Positions 9,193 to 17,654 of a stretch of 64,000 nt of DNA are shown piece after piece. Source of the stretch: JAYZAP01 sp964645285 (GTDB taxonomy: Bacteria; Pseudomonadota; Alphaproteobacteria; JAAXGF01); assembly GCA_964645285.1 (NCBI GenBank), contig CAZYDR010000002.1:1-64000 (forward strand), given 5' to 3'. Positions within the stretch are counted from its first letter, which is position 1. Each line of letters begins with the position of its first letter. The notes under the pieces were generated by a model, which saw only the letters and a program-made list of their open reading frames with translations, was not told the origin of the DNA and searched no databases. A program made the position numbers and the translations under genes.

Positions 9193-11091
9193 TTACTCCG
9201 CCGCTGCCGTGTCGTGATCGTGCTGGGCCTTGAGCCATTTTTCTTCGGCGTCGGCCAGACGGCGTGCAGCCTTGTCGCGGCGCATCAGGAGTTCGGTGAA
9301 GTCGGCTGTCGGGCCTTCGTAGATGACGGGGTCGGCGAGCTTCTCGTCGATCCGTGCTTTTTCGGCGCTGCGTTTTTCCACCAGTGACTCGGTTTCGCGT
9401 AACGTCCGGCGCAGGTCGGACAGACCCTGGCGGGCCTGGGCCTTGGCACGGCGGGCGTCGCGTTTGTTGACCTTGGCGGCGGGGGCCTTGTCTGTGGCGG
9501 GTGCGCTGGCCATGGACGACGGCGAGCCGCGCTGGCTTAGGAGCATGCGGCGGTAGTCGTCGACATCGCCGTCGAAGGGTTTGACGTGGCCATTGGCGAC
9601 CAGCCACAGGCGATCGGCGCAGGCTTCGATCAGGTGCGGGTCGTGGGTGATCAGCAGCAGGGCGCCGGGGAAGTCGTTGAGCGCCTGGATCAGCGCCTCG
9701 CGGGCGTCCACGTCGAGATGGCTGGTGGGTTCGTCGAGCACCATGAGGTGAGGCACCGTACGGCACATCATGGCCAGGACCAGCCGCGCCTTCTCACCGC
9801 CCGACAGGTCATCGACCTTTATGCCCACTTTGTCCTGCACCAGGCCGAAAGAACCGAGGTGGGCGCGGACCTTGGTGTCCGGCTCGCCGCGCATAATGCC
9901 GCGCATTTGCTCCAGCGCCGTGTGGCCGGCGGTCAATTCATCGACCTGATGCTGGGCGAAATAGCCGACCCGCAGTTTGCCCGTGGCGAAGTAACGCCCG
10001 TCCATGAGTTTTAGGCGGCTCGACAGCAGCTTGGCGAAGGTCGATTTGCCGTTGCCGTTGGCGCCGAGCAGGGCGATGCGGTCGTCCATGTCGATGCGCA
10101 GGTCGAGATCGTGCAGCACCGGCTTGTTGTCTTCGTAACCCACCGTGCCGCCATCGATGGTGATGATCGGCGGCGCCAGGGTGCCGGGGTCGGGGAAGTT
10201 GAAGGCCACCGTCGGATCCCTCATGGCTTCGGCGATGGGCTGCAGCCGGGCAATGGCCTTGAGCCGGCTCTGAGCCTGGCGCGCTTTGGTGGCCGAGTAG
10301 CGGAAGCGATCCACGTAGGCCTGCATGTGCTTACGCTGGGCGTCCTGTTTCTTGCGCTGGGCGGTCTCCTGGGCGAGGCGCTCGGCCCGGGTGCGCTCGA
10401 ACCGGTCGTAGCCGCCAGTGTAGGCGGTCAGTTTACCGTGATTGAGATGGAGAATGCCGCCGACCGCCGTATTCAGCAGGGTGCGGTCGTGGCTGACCAG
10501 CAGAATGGTGTTGGGGTAGCTGCGCAGATAGCCCTCCAGCCATAGGGTGCCTTCGAGATCGAGATAGTTGGTCGGCTCGTCGAGCAGCAGCAGGTCGGGC
10601 TCGGTAAACAGGGTCGCGGCCAGGGCGACCCGCATGCGCCAACCACCCGAGAACGAATCCAGCGGCTGGGCCTGGGCGACTCTGTCGAAGCCGAGGCCGG
10701 ACAGAATAGCGCCGGCCCGCGACGTCGCCGTATGGGAGCCGATATCGGCGAGCCGGGTGTGAATATGGGCGATGCGGCCCGGGTCCGTGGCGGTCTCGGC
10801 CTCGGCTAGGAGGGCCGTGCGTTCGACGTCGGCATCCAGCACCGAGTCGAGCAGGCTGCTCGGGCCGCCGGGGGCCTCCTGGACGACCTGGGCGAGATGG
10901 GCGCCGCGGCGCAAGGAAACGCCGCCGGCGTCGCATTCCAGTCGGCCGGCGATCAGGCCCAGCAGAGTCGTCTTGCCCGAGCCGTTGCGTCCCACAAGAC
11001 CGAGCTTGTGACCCACGGGCACAACGGCGCTGGCATCCTCGAACAGGACGCGGCCACCAATGCGGTAAGTGATGTTTTCAATTCTCAACAT
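9193..11091 (-). CDS. ABC-F family ATP-binding protein
   Basis: A 632-residue soluble protein with two ABC ATPase domains. The first has Walker A GRNGSGKTTL and FSGGWRMRVALAATLF followed by LLLDEPTNYLD; the second has GANGNGKSTFAKLL, LSGGEKARLVLA and MVLDEPTSHLD. A linker of about 80 residues rich in charged helix (residues 240-290) separates them, and the last 110 residues form a charged, probably coiled-coil C-terminus, as in Uup/YheS-type members. ABC-F proteins act on the ribosome as translation factors; they have no membrane domain. Which subgroup it belongs to needs a tree. Confidence 0.9.
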   Translation of the reverse strand: MLRIENITYRIGGRVLFEDASAVVPVGHKLGLVGRNGSGKTTLLGLIAGRLECDAGGVSLRRGAHLAQVVQEAPGGPSSLLDSVLDADVERTALLAEAETATDPGRIAHIHTRLADIGSHTATSRAGAILSGLGFDRVAQAQPLDSFSGGWRMRVALAATLFTEPDLLLLDEPTNYLDLEGTLWLEGYLRSYPNTILLVSHDRTLLNTAVGGILHLNHGKLTAYTGGYDRFERTRAERLAQETAQRKKQDAQRKHMQAYVDRFRYSATKARQAQSRLKAIARLQPIAEAMRDPTVAFNFPDPGTLAPPIITIDGGTVGYEDNKPVLHDLDLRIDMDDRIALLGANGNGKSTFAKLLSSRLKLMDGRYFATGKLRVGYFAQHQVDELTAGHTALEQMRGIMRGEPDTKVRAHLGSFGLVQDKVGIKVDDLSGGEKARLVLAMMCRTVPHLMVLDEPTSHLDVDAREALIQALNDFPGALLLITHDPHLIEACADRLWLVANGHVKPFDGDVDDYRRMLLSQRGSPSSMASAPATDKAPAAKVNKRDARRAKAQARQGLSDLRRTLRETESLVEKRSAEKARIDEKLADPVIYEGPTADFTELLMRRDKAARRLADAEEKWLKAQHDHDTAAAE

Positions 11092-11221
11092 GGCGGCGGG
11101 TTGATAGCACGGCCCGGGCTTCGATCAAAGGGGTCGTGCGCGGCCGATGTCGTCGGGAGTTGCCGTATGGCCGGCAAGGGGCTATAAGGCGCCCTCTTTC
11201 AGGACCGGACTGGAGCCAATA

Positions 11222-11644
11222 ATGGCCATCGAGCGGACACTTTCCATCATCAAGCCGGACGCCACGCGGCGCAATCTCACCGGCCGTATCATCGCGCGTT
11301 TCGAGGAGGCGGGCCTGCGCATCGTCGCCCAGAAGCGCATCCAGCTGACCCGTGAGCGGGCCGAAGGGTTTTATGCGGTTCACCGCGAGCGACCGTTTTT
11401 TAATGATCTGTGTAATTTCATGATCAGTGGGCCGGTTGTGGTTCAGGTTCTCGAGGGTGAAGGCGCCATTGCCGCAAACCGCGAGATCATGGGCGCGACC
11501 AACCCGGCCGATGCGGCGCCAGGCACCATCCGTGCCGACTTCGCCGAGTCCATCGAGGCTAACTCGGCCCACGGTTCAGATTCGCCGGAAACCGCGGCCT
11601 TCGAGATCGGCTATTTCTTCAGCAACGACGAGATCGTCGGCTAG
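11222..11644 (+). CDS. ndk: Nucleoside diphosphate kinase
   Basis: A 140-residue enzyme, the standard Ndk length, that moves the gamma phosphate between nucleoside triphosphates and diphosphates. It starts MAIERTLSIIKPDATRRN, has the substrate-binding NREIMGATNPADAAPGTIR region, and carries the phosphorylated active-site histidine in NSAHGSDS. The ATG at 11222 fits homologues exactly; the frame is open upstream by 25 codons without similarity. The stop overlaps the purN stop on the other strand by three bases, so the two genes converge with no room for a terminator between them. Confidence 0.96.
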   Translation: MAIERTLSIIKPDATRRNLTGRIIARFEEAGLRIVAQKRIQLTRERAEGFYAVHRERPFFNDLCNFMISGPVVVQVLEGEGAIAANREIMGATNPADAAPGTIRADFAESIEANSAHGSDSPETAAFEIGYFFSNDEIVG

Positions 11645-12294
11645 TCTTCCAGGGGATTAAGCAGAACTGTTTCCGGGACGGCGCTGTTATCAACCAGTAC
11701 CGTTTCGTTGACGACCGTCACCAGGCCTTCGGCAATCAATCGAACGGCCAGCGGATAAACCCGGTGTTCCGCCGCCAGTACGCGCTCGGCGAGCGTATCG
11801 GACGTATCGCCGGGGAGCACCGGCACCGCTGCCTGGGTAATGATCGGGCCACTGTCCAAACCACCACGAACAAAGTGCACGGTGCAGCCGGCGAAGCGAA
11901 CGCCGGCCTCGAGTGCCCGTTGGTGGGTGTGAAGACCGGGAAAGATGGGCAGCAGCGACGGATGGATGTTGATTATCCGGTCGTGCCATTGGTTGACGAA
12001 ACCGCTGTCGAGTATTCGCATAAACCCGGCGAGACAGACCAAGTCGGCACCACTGTCCTTAATCGCATTGCCGAGGGCGTCGCCAAAAGCATCGCGTGAA
12101 TCGAAATTCCGGTGATTGATGGTCTGGTGGGGAATGCCGGCCGCTTGGGCCCGCTCAAGTCCCTTGGCGCCAGGCTCATTGGATATCACCAGAGCGACGC
12201 GGGCAGGAAAATCCGCCTTGGCGCAGGCGTCGATCAGGGACTGCAGATTACTGCCTCGCCCGGATATCAGGACGGCGAGGGTCAGCTCGGCCAT
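11641..12294 (-). CDS. purN: Phosphoribosylglycinamide formyltransferase
   Basis: A 217-residue GAR transformylase, the third step of purine synthesis, using 10-formyl-THF. It shows the N-terminal VLISGRGSNLQSLIDA loop, the catalytic NIHPSLLPIFPGLHTH segment (Asn and His), and the substrate-loop GCTVHFVRGGLDSGPII with the catalytic aspartate. The start overlaps the end of purM by 13 bases, the usual purMN coupling in alphaproteobacteria. The frame is full length, with no defect seen. Confidence 0.95.
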   Translation of the reverse strand: MAELTLAVLISGRGSNLQSLIDACAKADFPARVALVISNEPGAKGLERAQAAGIPHQTINHRNFDSRDAFGDALGNAIKDSGADLVCLAGFMRILDSGFVNQWHDRIINIHPSLLPIFPGLHTHQRALEAGVRFAGCTVHFVRGGLDSGPIITQAAVPVLPGDTSDTLAERVLAAEHRVYPLAVRLIAEGLVTVVNETVLVDNSAVPETVLLNPLED

Positions 12295-13412
12295 GTCACT
12301 CCCGCGCCGACGAGCTTGACCGCTGGCGCATCGTCGGCCTTGGCCGTTACCGTGCCAACGGCGTAAACCGTCTCGCCGTTGTCCTCGAAAATCGTGGTAA
12401 CCGCCGGCGCGTCATCGGGGCTGACCACGGCGACCATGCCGAGACCGCAATTAAACGTGCGGGCCATTTCCTGGCCTTCGACGCCGCCGGTCGAGGCGAG
12501 CCAGGCGAACACCGGCGGCACCGGCCAGGCGTCGGCATTGATCTCGACTGCCATATCATCGGGCAGGACCCGGGGAATATTCTCCAAGAGGCCGCCGCCG
12601 GTAATATGGGCCAGGGCTTTGATCTGGCCGTCGGCAAGAGCCGCAAGGCAGGATTTGACATAGATACGGGTCGGCGCCAGCAGGGCGTCGCCGAGGGGTG
12701 TGTCGGCTGCGAAGGGCGCCGGGGCGTCGTAGTCCAGTCCTTCGCCCTCGACGACCTTGCGGACCAGGGAAAATCCGTTGGAATGGAGTCCGTCCGAGGC
12801 CAGGCCAAGCAGGATATCGCCGGGCTCGACCGTGTCGTGGGGCAGCATGGCGTCGCGCTCGGCGGCGCCGACGGCAAAACCGGCCAGATCGTATTCGCCG
12901 GCGCCGTACATGTCCGGCATCTCCGCCGTTTCACCGCCGATCAGGGCACAGCCGGCCATCTTGCAGCCATGGGCAATACCCGCGACCACCATCTCGGCCA
13001 CCGCCACGTCAAGCTTTCCGGTGGCGAAGTAATCGAGGAAGAACAACGGCTCGGCGCCACGGGTCACGATGTCGTTGACGCACATGGCGACCAGGTCGAT
13101 GCCTACGGTGGAATGACGGTCGGCGGCGAAGGCGACTTTGAGCTTGGTGCCGACGCCATCGGTGCCCGAGACCAGGACCGGGTCGCGAAATCCGGCGGCG
13201 GCGAGATCAAACAAACCACCATAGCCACCGACCTCCGGGTCGGCGCCGGTGCGGGTCGTGGCCCGGGCAAGCGGTCCAATGGCTTTGACCAAAGCAGCGC
13301 CGGCGGCAATGTCGACACCGGCGTCTCCATAGGAATAACTGTTTCTGGAAATGGGGGCCCTCGCTCTCGTCCCGATAGTTCGATATAATGCGCCCGCTTT
13401 CGCGCCGAACAT
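12282..13412 (-). CDS. purM: Phosphoribosylformylglycinamidine cyclo-ligase (AIR synthetase)
   Basis: PurM makes aminoimidazole ribotide from FGAM with ATP. The core is clear: YSYGDAGVDIAAGAALV near the N-terminus, DGVGTKLKVAFAADRHSTVGIDLVAMCVNDI, GGETAEMPDMY and HITGGGLLENIPRVLP. The start is uncertain. The nearest in-frame ATG (13412) puts about 22 residues ahead of the conserved opening; an ATT at 13352 with GAGGG upstream would give the family-length N-terminus but is a rare start. With the ATG, only 22 bases separate it from the divergent DUF2066 gene. purN follows with overlap. Confidence 0.92.
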   Translation of the reverse strand: MFGAKAGALYRTIGTRARAPISRNSYSYGDAGVDIAAGAALVKAIGPLARATTRTGADPEVGGYGGLFDLAAAGFRDPVLVSGTDGVGTKLKVAFAADRHSTVGIDLVAMCVNDIVTRGAEPLFFLDYFATGKLDVAVAEMVVAGIAHGCKMAGCALIGGETAEMPDMYGAGEYDLAGFAVGAAERDAMLPHDTVEPGDILLGLASDGLHSNGFSLVRKVVEGEGLDYDAPAPFAADTPLGDALLAPTRIYVKSCLAALADGQIKALAHITGGGLLENIPRVLPDDMAVEINADAWPVPPVFAWLASTGGVEGQEMARTFNCGLGMVAVVSPDDAPAVTTIFEDNGETVYAVGTVTAKADDAPAVKLVGAGVTWPS

Positions 13413-13434
13413 ACTGCATCCGGAACGGTTTGCA

Positions 13435-14574
13435 ATGACCCATACCCGGCGCTTGATCGCCTTTCTTTTTGTCGCTGTCGGTTGGCTCGTCACAACCGGA
13501 CCCGGTGTGCTGGCGGCCAAGGCTGACGCGGCTTTCAGCGTTACCGGAGTGGCCGTGGACGTTACCGCGGCGGATGCGGAGACGGCGCGCACTTCGGCCC
13601 TTGCCGATGGTCAGCAGCGGGCATTCCGCCAGCTTCTGGAGCGACTCGTGCCCGTGGCCGACCATGGCCGTCTGCCGTTGCTGCCCGATCTGGCGGTCAC
13701 CGAACTGGTCAGGGGTTTCGAAGTATTCGGCGAGCGGGTCGGACCCGACCGCTACATCGCCTCGCTGACCTATCACTTCAAACCCGTCGAGATCGGCGAT
13801 CTGCTGCGCAATCTGGATATTCCCTATGCCGCCACGGCGAGCGAGCCCATCGTGGTGGTGCCTTTGTTTCAGGACGCCAAGGGGCTGATGCTGTGGGATG
13901 ACGGCAACCCCTGGCGCGAAGCCTGGGCGTCGCTGCCGCCGAGCAACAGCCTGGTGCCCATTATCATTCCGTTCGGCGAGCTTGCGGATCTCGAAATTCT
14001 CGATGCCGAACAGGCCCGAGCGGGCGAAAGTGAGCGGTTCGACCGTCTCGCGGAACGCTATGACGCCGGCGAGGCCGTGGCCATCGACGCCATCATCGAC
14101 GGCCAGGGAACCCAGGACGCGCCGACCGTCAGTGTGTTGGTCCGCCGGGTGGCGTCCGGCGCCGTGGAAGTCAGTGGCGGCACCTACAGCGCGGCGGCGT
14201 GGGAGCCTCTGGCGGCCGTATTGGTCAAGGCGGCGGCGGCGACCCGGGCGCAGTTGGAGAACGAATGGAAGCAGACGCATTTGCTGCGCTTCGATCTCGA
14301 GACCCGGCTAACCATTGATATTCCCATCACCGGGTTTGCCGACTGGCTCGACATTCTCGGCCGGCTCGACAAGCTTGCCCTGGTACGCAAACTCGAAATT
14401 GCGGCGCTGTCGCCGCGGTTCGCCCGCGCCGTGCTGCACTATCTCGGTAACGAACAACAACTGGCTGCCGCGCTGGCCCGAGACAATCTGGTGCTGTCAC
14501 GGGAAGCGGACCTGTGGATTCTCCGTCGCCGGGGCTTTGGAGCCGACCAGCCCGAAACCGTCATAATCGAGTGA
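13435..14574 (+). CDS. DUF2066 domain-containing exported protein
   Basis: A 379-residue protein with a clear signal peptide (MTHTRRLIAFLFVAVGWLVTT...GVLAAKADA) and a DUF2066-type body (VTAADAETARTSALADGQQRAFRQLLERL), the family hallmark near the N-terminus. The function is unknown; it is likely periplasmic. It is divergent from purM and leads a plus-strand chain (CDP-alcohol transferase, AI-2E, hda, SDR) in which each stop overlaps the next start. The GTG of the following gene overlaps this stop as GTGA. This order is recurrent in Rhodospirillales and supports a single operon. Confidence 0.8.
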   Translation: MTHTRRLIAFLFVAVGWLVTTGPGVLAAKADAAFSVTGVAVDVTAADAETARTSALADGQQRAFRQLLERLVPVADHGRLPLLPDLAVTELVRGFEVFGERVGPDRYIASLTYHFKPVEIGDLLRNLDIPYAATASEPIVVVPLFQDAKGLMLWDDGNPWREAWASLPPSNSLVPIIIPFGELADLEILDAEQARAGESERFDRLAERYDAGEAVAIDAIIDGQGTQDAPTVSVLVRRVASGAVEVSGGTYSAAAWEPLAAVLVKAAAATRAQLENEWKQTHLLRFDLETRLTIDIPITGFADWLDILGRLDKLALVRKLEIAALSPRFARAVLHYLGNEQQLAAALARDNLVLSREADLWILRRRGFGADQPETVIIE

Positions 14575-15116
14575 ACCTGCCCAACCTCATTAGCCTTGCG
14601 CGGCTGCTGAGCACCCCGGTGGTGATCTGGCTTATCCTTATGGACGCCATGGTGCCGGCATTCTGGGTGTTCTCCATCGCCGCCATATCCGATGCGGTCG
14701 ACGGCTTCGTCGCCAAGCGATTCGACAGCGAGACCGTGCTTGGCACCTATCTCGACGCCCTGGCCGACAAGGCTCTGTTGGTCAGTGTCTACGTGGTCCT
14801 GGGCGTCCTGGGGCAGCTTCCTCTGTGGCTTGTTCTGCTGGTGGTCTTTCGTGACCTTCTGATCGTCGGCGGCGCCTTGCTATTGTGGTTGCTGGCGCGG
14901 TCGTTCAGGATAAAGCCTCTGATGGTCAGCAAGGTGAACACCGTCGCGCAAATCGTCCTTGCCATGACGGTGTTGGGTAGGTTGGGATTTAGCATGACGG
15001 TTGAAGGCGTGGAATTAATACAAATATACGTGGTGGCGGCGACGGCGTTGGTGTCAGGAGCGAGCTATATGATGGGATGGATGCGTATCATCGGGCAGGC
15101 GGAGATCGAGCGATGA
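14571..15116 (+). CDS. CDP-alcohol phosphatidyltransferase family protein
   Basis: A 181-residue integral membrane enzyme that starts with GTG overlapping the previous stop (GTGA). It begins VNLPNLISLARLLSTPVVIW and carries the CDP-alcohol signature DAVDGFVAKRFDSETVLGTYLDALADK (printed here split: DAVDGFVAKR, then GTYLDALAD), with all four metal-binding aspartates. Such enzymes transfer a phosphatidyl group from CDP-diacylglycerol to an alcohol such as glycerol phosphate or phosphatidylglycerol. Length and start resemble PgsA-like or cardiolipin synthase-like members; the exact acceptor cannot be assigned. Confidence 0.85.
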   Translation: MNLPNLISLARLLSTPVVIWLILMDAMVPAFWVFSIAAISDAVDGFVAKRFDSETVLGTYLDALADKALLVSVYVVLGVLGQLPLWLVLLVVFRDLLIVGGALLLWLLARSFRIKPLMVSKVNTVAQIVLAMTVLGRLGFSMTVEGVELIQIYVVAATALVSGASYMMGWMRIIGQAEIER

Positions 15117-16195
15117 CCACACGCGCTCAAATCGGCTTTTGGCTTGGCGGACTGTTGGTCTTCGGCGTTCTGCTGTTTCTTCTCCGCGACATGATGTTGC
15201 CGTTTGTCGCGGGTATGGCCGTGGCCTACAGTCTCGACCCGGTTGCCGACCGACTGGAGACCGCTGGTTTGTCGCGTACCATGGCCACGGTGGTCATCAC
15301 CATTTTGTTTGTCGTTGTCATGGTCGGCGCCTTGTTCCTGCTCTTGCCGGTGATCTACCAGCAACTGATCGACCTGATTTCGCGGGTGCCGGCCATCGCC
15401 GAGTCCATACGCGAATATCTGCTAACCCTATCGGAAGCGTTATTTGCAAGCCTTGAGCCGGACGAGTTGGAGCGTGCCCGGGAGATACTCGCCGGCTTTA
15501 CCGACAACCTGGCCGCCTGGGCCATGGGGCTCGGTACGGGAATCTGGCGATCCGGGCTGGCGTTAGTCAATATCGTGGCGCTGCTATTCATCACGCCCAT
15601 CGTCACGTTCTATCTGTTGCGCGACTGGGACCATATCGTCGCCCGGGCGGACAACCTGTTACCGCGCCGTCACGCGTCGGAAATCCGCGTCCAACTTGGC
15701 AAGATCAACGACACCCTGGCGGGGTTTGTTCGCGGCCAGGGACTGATCTGCCTCATCCTCATGACCTACTACGGTATCAGTCTTACCGTGGTGGGGCTGG
15801 ATTTTGGATTGGTTGTCGGGTTGGGCGCCGGCGTTCTCTCCTTCATTCCCTATGTCGGCGCGATCACCGGGTTCGTCACCGCGGTTACCCTCGCTTTGCT
15901 GCAGTTCGATGATCTGTTGTGGGTTGGCGTGGTAGCCATGGTCTTTGCCGTCGGCCAAGTGGTCGAGGGTAATATTTTGTCGCCCAAGCTGGTCGGTGAG
16001 CGGGTCGGCCTGCACCCGGTCTGGATCATTTTCGGCGCCCTCGCCGGGGTCGCCTTGTTCGGTCTCGTGGGCATGCTGCTCGCCGTGCCGGCGACGGCGG
16101 TGATCGGTGTGCTGGTGCGGTTCGCCGCCGAGCGCTATCAGACCAGTCCGGTCTATCTCGGCCATAGTGATGGAGGCGGGGAACCGCCATCGTGA
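15113..16195 (+). CDS. AI-2E family transporter (PerM-like)
   Basis: A 360-residue membrane protein starting on an ATGA overlap with the upstream gene. TM segments lie near residues 8-40 and 60-85. A soluble amphipathic middle (residues 90-150) follows, and then a C-terminal bundle with the family motif GAGVLSFIPYVGAITGF and the stretch VEGNILSPKLVGERVGLHPVW. Family members are proposed exporters of small molecules or ions; the AI-2 assignment is historical and not evidence of quorum sensing here. It is translationally coupled to hda by a GTGA overlap at the 3' end. Confidence 0.87.
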   Translation: MTTRAQIGFWLGGLLVFGVLLFLLRDMMLPFVAGMAVAYSLDPVADRLETAGLSRTMATVVITILFVVVMVGALFLLLPVIYQQLIDLISRVPAIAESIREYLLTLSEALFASLEPDELERAREILAGFTDNLAAWAMGLGTGIWRSGLALVNIVALLFITPIVTFYLLRDWDHIVARADNLLPRRHASEIRVQLGKINDTLAGFVRGQGLICLILMTYYGISLTVVGLDFGLVVGLGAGVLSFIPYVGAITGFVTAVTLALLQFDDLLWVGVVAMVFAVGQVVEGNILSPKLVGERVGLHPVWIIFGALAGVALFGLVGMLLAVPATAVIGVLVRFAAERYQTSPVYLGHSDGGGEPPS

Positions 16196-16890
16196 CGCAG
16201 CTCGCTCTCGACCTTGGCCATCGCGCCGCCCTCGACGCCGATGATTTCCTGATTGCCCCGTGCAATCTCGATGCGGTCATGTGGGTTGATCGCTGGCCGG
16301 CCTGGCCGGCGCCGGCCCTGGTTGTCCACGGCCCGCCCGCCTGCGGCAAGACCCATTTGGCCCATGTCTGGCAGGCGCGAAGCGGCGCCCGGACGGTCGC
16401 CGCCGACCGGCTTTCCGGCGTCGCGCCCGGCGCGTTGTTGAGCAAGGACGCCTGCGCCGTGGTTGAGGACGGCGACCACGTCACCGACGAAGCCGCGTTG
16501 ATGCATCTCTACAATGTCGCCGCTGAAGGTGGCGGACAGTTGCTGATCACCGCCGCCACGCCACCGGCGCGCTGGTCGCTGGATCTTCCGGATTTGCGTT
16601 CCCGGCTGGTGGCCGCGCCCGCGGTTGCCATCGGCCCGCCCGACGACGGCCTCATCGCGGCGCTGTTGATCAAGCTGTATGATGACCGCCAGCTCCGTGT
16701 TAGTGACGGCGTCGTCGAGTATCTGCTGGCTCGAATGGAGCGCTCGTTTGAAGCGGCGCGGCTTCTGGTCACGGCGCTCGACGACGCGGCCCTCGCCGGC
16801 CGGCGAAACATCACCGTGCCTTTGGCGCGACAAGTCTTGAATGACCTCGAACAACGACATCAGGGAGAGTTGAAATGGACCTCGGAATAG
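16192..16890 (+). CDS. hda: DnaA-related regulatory ATPase HdaA
   Basis: A 232-residue protein related to the DnaA ATPase domain but without the DNA-binding domain IV. It opens (GTG)TQLALDLGHRAALDADDFLIA, has a Walker A GPPACGKTHLAHVW and ends with AAA+ lid helices (ERSFEAARLLVTALDDAAL). Hda works with the sliding clamp to switch DnaA-ATP to DnaA-ADP after initiation; in alphaproteobacteria it is called HdaA. The GTG start overlaps the preceding stop. A perfect DnaA box lies at the nrdJ promoter in this same window. Confidence 0.85.
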   Translation: MTQLALDLGHRAALDADDFLIAPCNLDAVMWVDRWPAWPAPALVVHGPPACGKTHLAHVWQARSGARTVAADRLSGVAPGALLSKDACAVVEDGDHVTDEAALMHLYNVAAEGGGQLLITAATPPARWSLDLPDLRSRLVAAPAVAIGPPDDGLIAALLIKLYDDRQLRVSDGVVEYLLARMERSFEAARLLVTALDDAALAGRRNITVPLARQVLNDLEQRHQGELKWTSE

Positions 16891-17654
16891 CCGGTAAGAA
16901 GGCGATCGTATGCGCCTCGAGCAAGGGATTGGGGCGTGGTTGCGCCATGGCGCTGGCCCGCGAAGGCGCGAACGTTACCATCAACAGCCGCAACTCGGAC
17001 GTCCTCGAAGCCACGGCGGCCGAAATCCGCGAGGCCCACGGAGTCGAGGTCACCACCGTAGCCATGGATGTGACTACACCGGAAGGCCGCGCCGCCCTGC
17101 TCGCCGCCTGCCCCGAGCCTGATATTCTGATCAACAATGCCGGCGGTCCGCCGCCCGGCGACTTCCGTGAATGGGATCGCGAGACGTGGATCAGCGCTAT
17201 TGACGCCAACATGCTGACCGCGATCTTCCTCATCAAGGACACCGTTGACGGCATGATCGAGCGCGGCTTCGGGCGCATCGTCAACATCACCTCAAGCTCC
17301 GTGAAGGCGCCGATTGACGTTCTCGGCCTGTCGAACGGGGCGCGCAGCGGACTCACCGGCTTCACCGCCGGCGTCGCACGCAAAACCGTGCGCCACAATG
17401 TGACCATCAACGGACTGTTGCCGGGACCGTTCGACACCGACCGGCTGCGCTCCGGCTACCGTTACGCCTCGGACAAGTCCGGGCGGCCGTTCGACGAACT
17501 ATTCTATGAGGGTGCCGCCGCCAACCCGGCTGGCCGGTTCGGTACGGCCGATGAGTTCGGCGACGCTTGCGCCTATCTGTGCAGCGCCCAGGCGAGCTAC
17601 ATCACCGGCCAGAACCTGCTGCTCGACGGCGGGAACTATCCGGGGTCGTTTTAG
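16875..17654 (+). CDS. SDR family oxidoreductase with atypical active site
   Basis: A 259-residue classical-fold short-chain dehydrogenase. The cofactor loop (SSKGLGRGCAMALAREGANV) and NNAGG are intact. The catalytic YxxxK is not: where it should follow the SSS of the active site, the sequence reads LSNGARSGL, so Tyr and Lys are replaced by Ser/Asn and Arg. This substitution occurs in a subgroup of FabG-like SDR proteins and suggests altered or absent redox activity. The ATG lies inside the hda 3' end (16 bases overlap) with GGGAGAG just upstream. The C-terminus QNLLLDGGNYPGSF is normal. Confidence 0.85.
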   Translation: MDLGIAGKKAIVCASSKGLGRGCAMALAREGANVTINSRNSDVLEATAAEIREAHGVEVTTVAMDVTTPEGRAALLAACPEPDILINNAGGPPPGDFREWDRETWISAIDANMLTAIFLIKDTVDGMIERGFGRIVNITSSSVKAPIDVLGLSNGARSGLTGFTAGVARKTVRHNVTINGLLPGPFDTDRLRSGYRYASDKSGRPFDELFYEGAAANPAGRFGTADEFGDACAYLCSAQASYITGQNLLLDGGNYPGSF

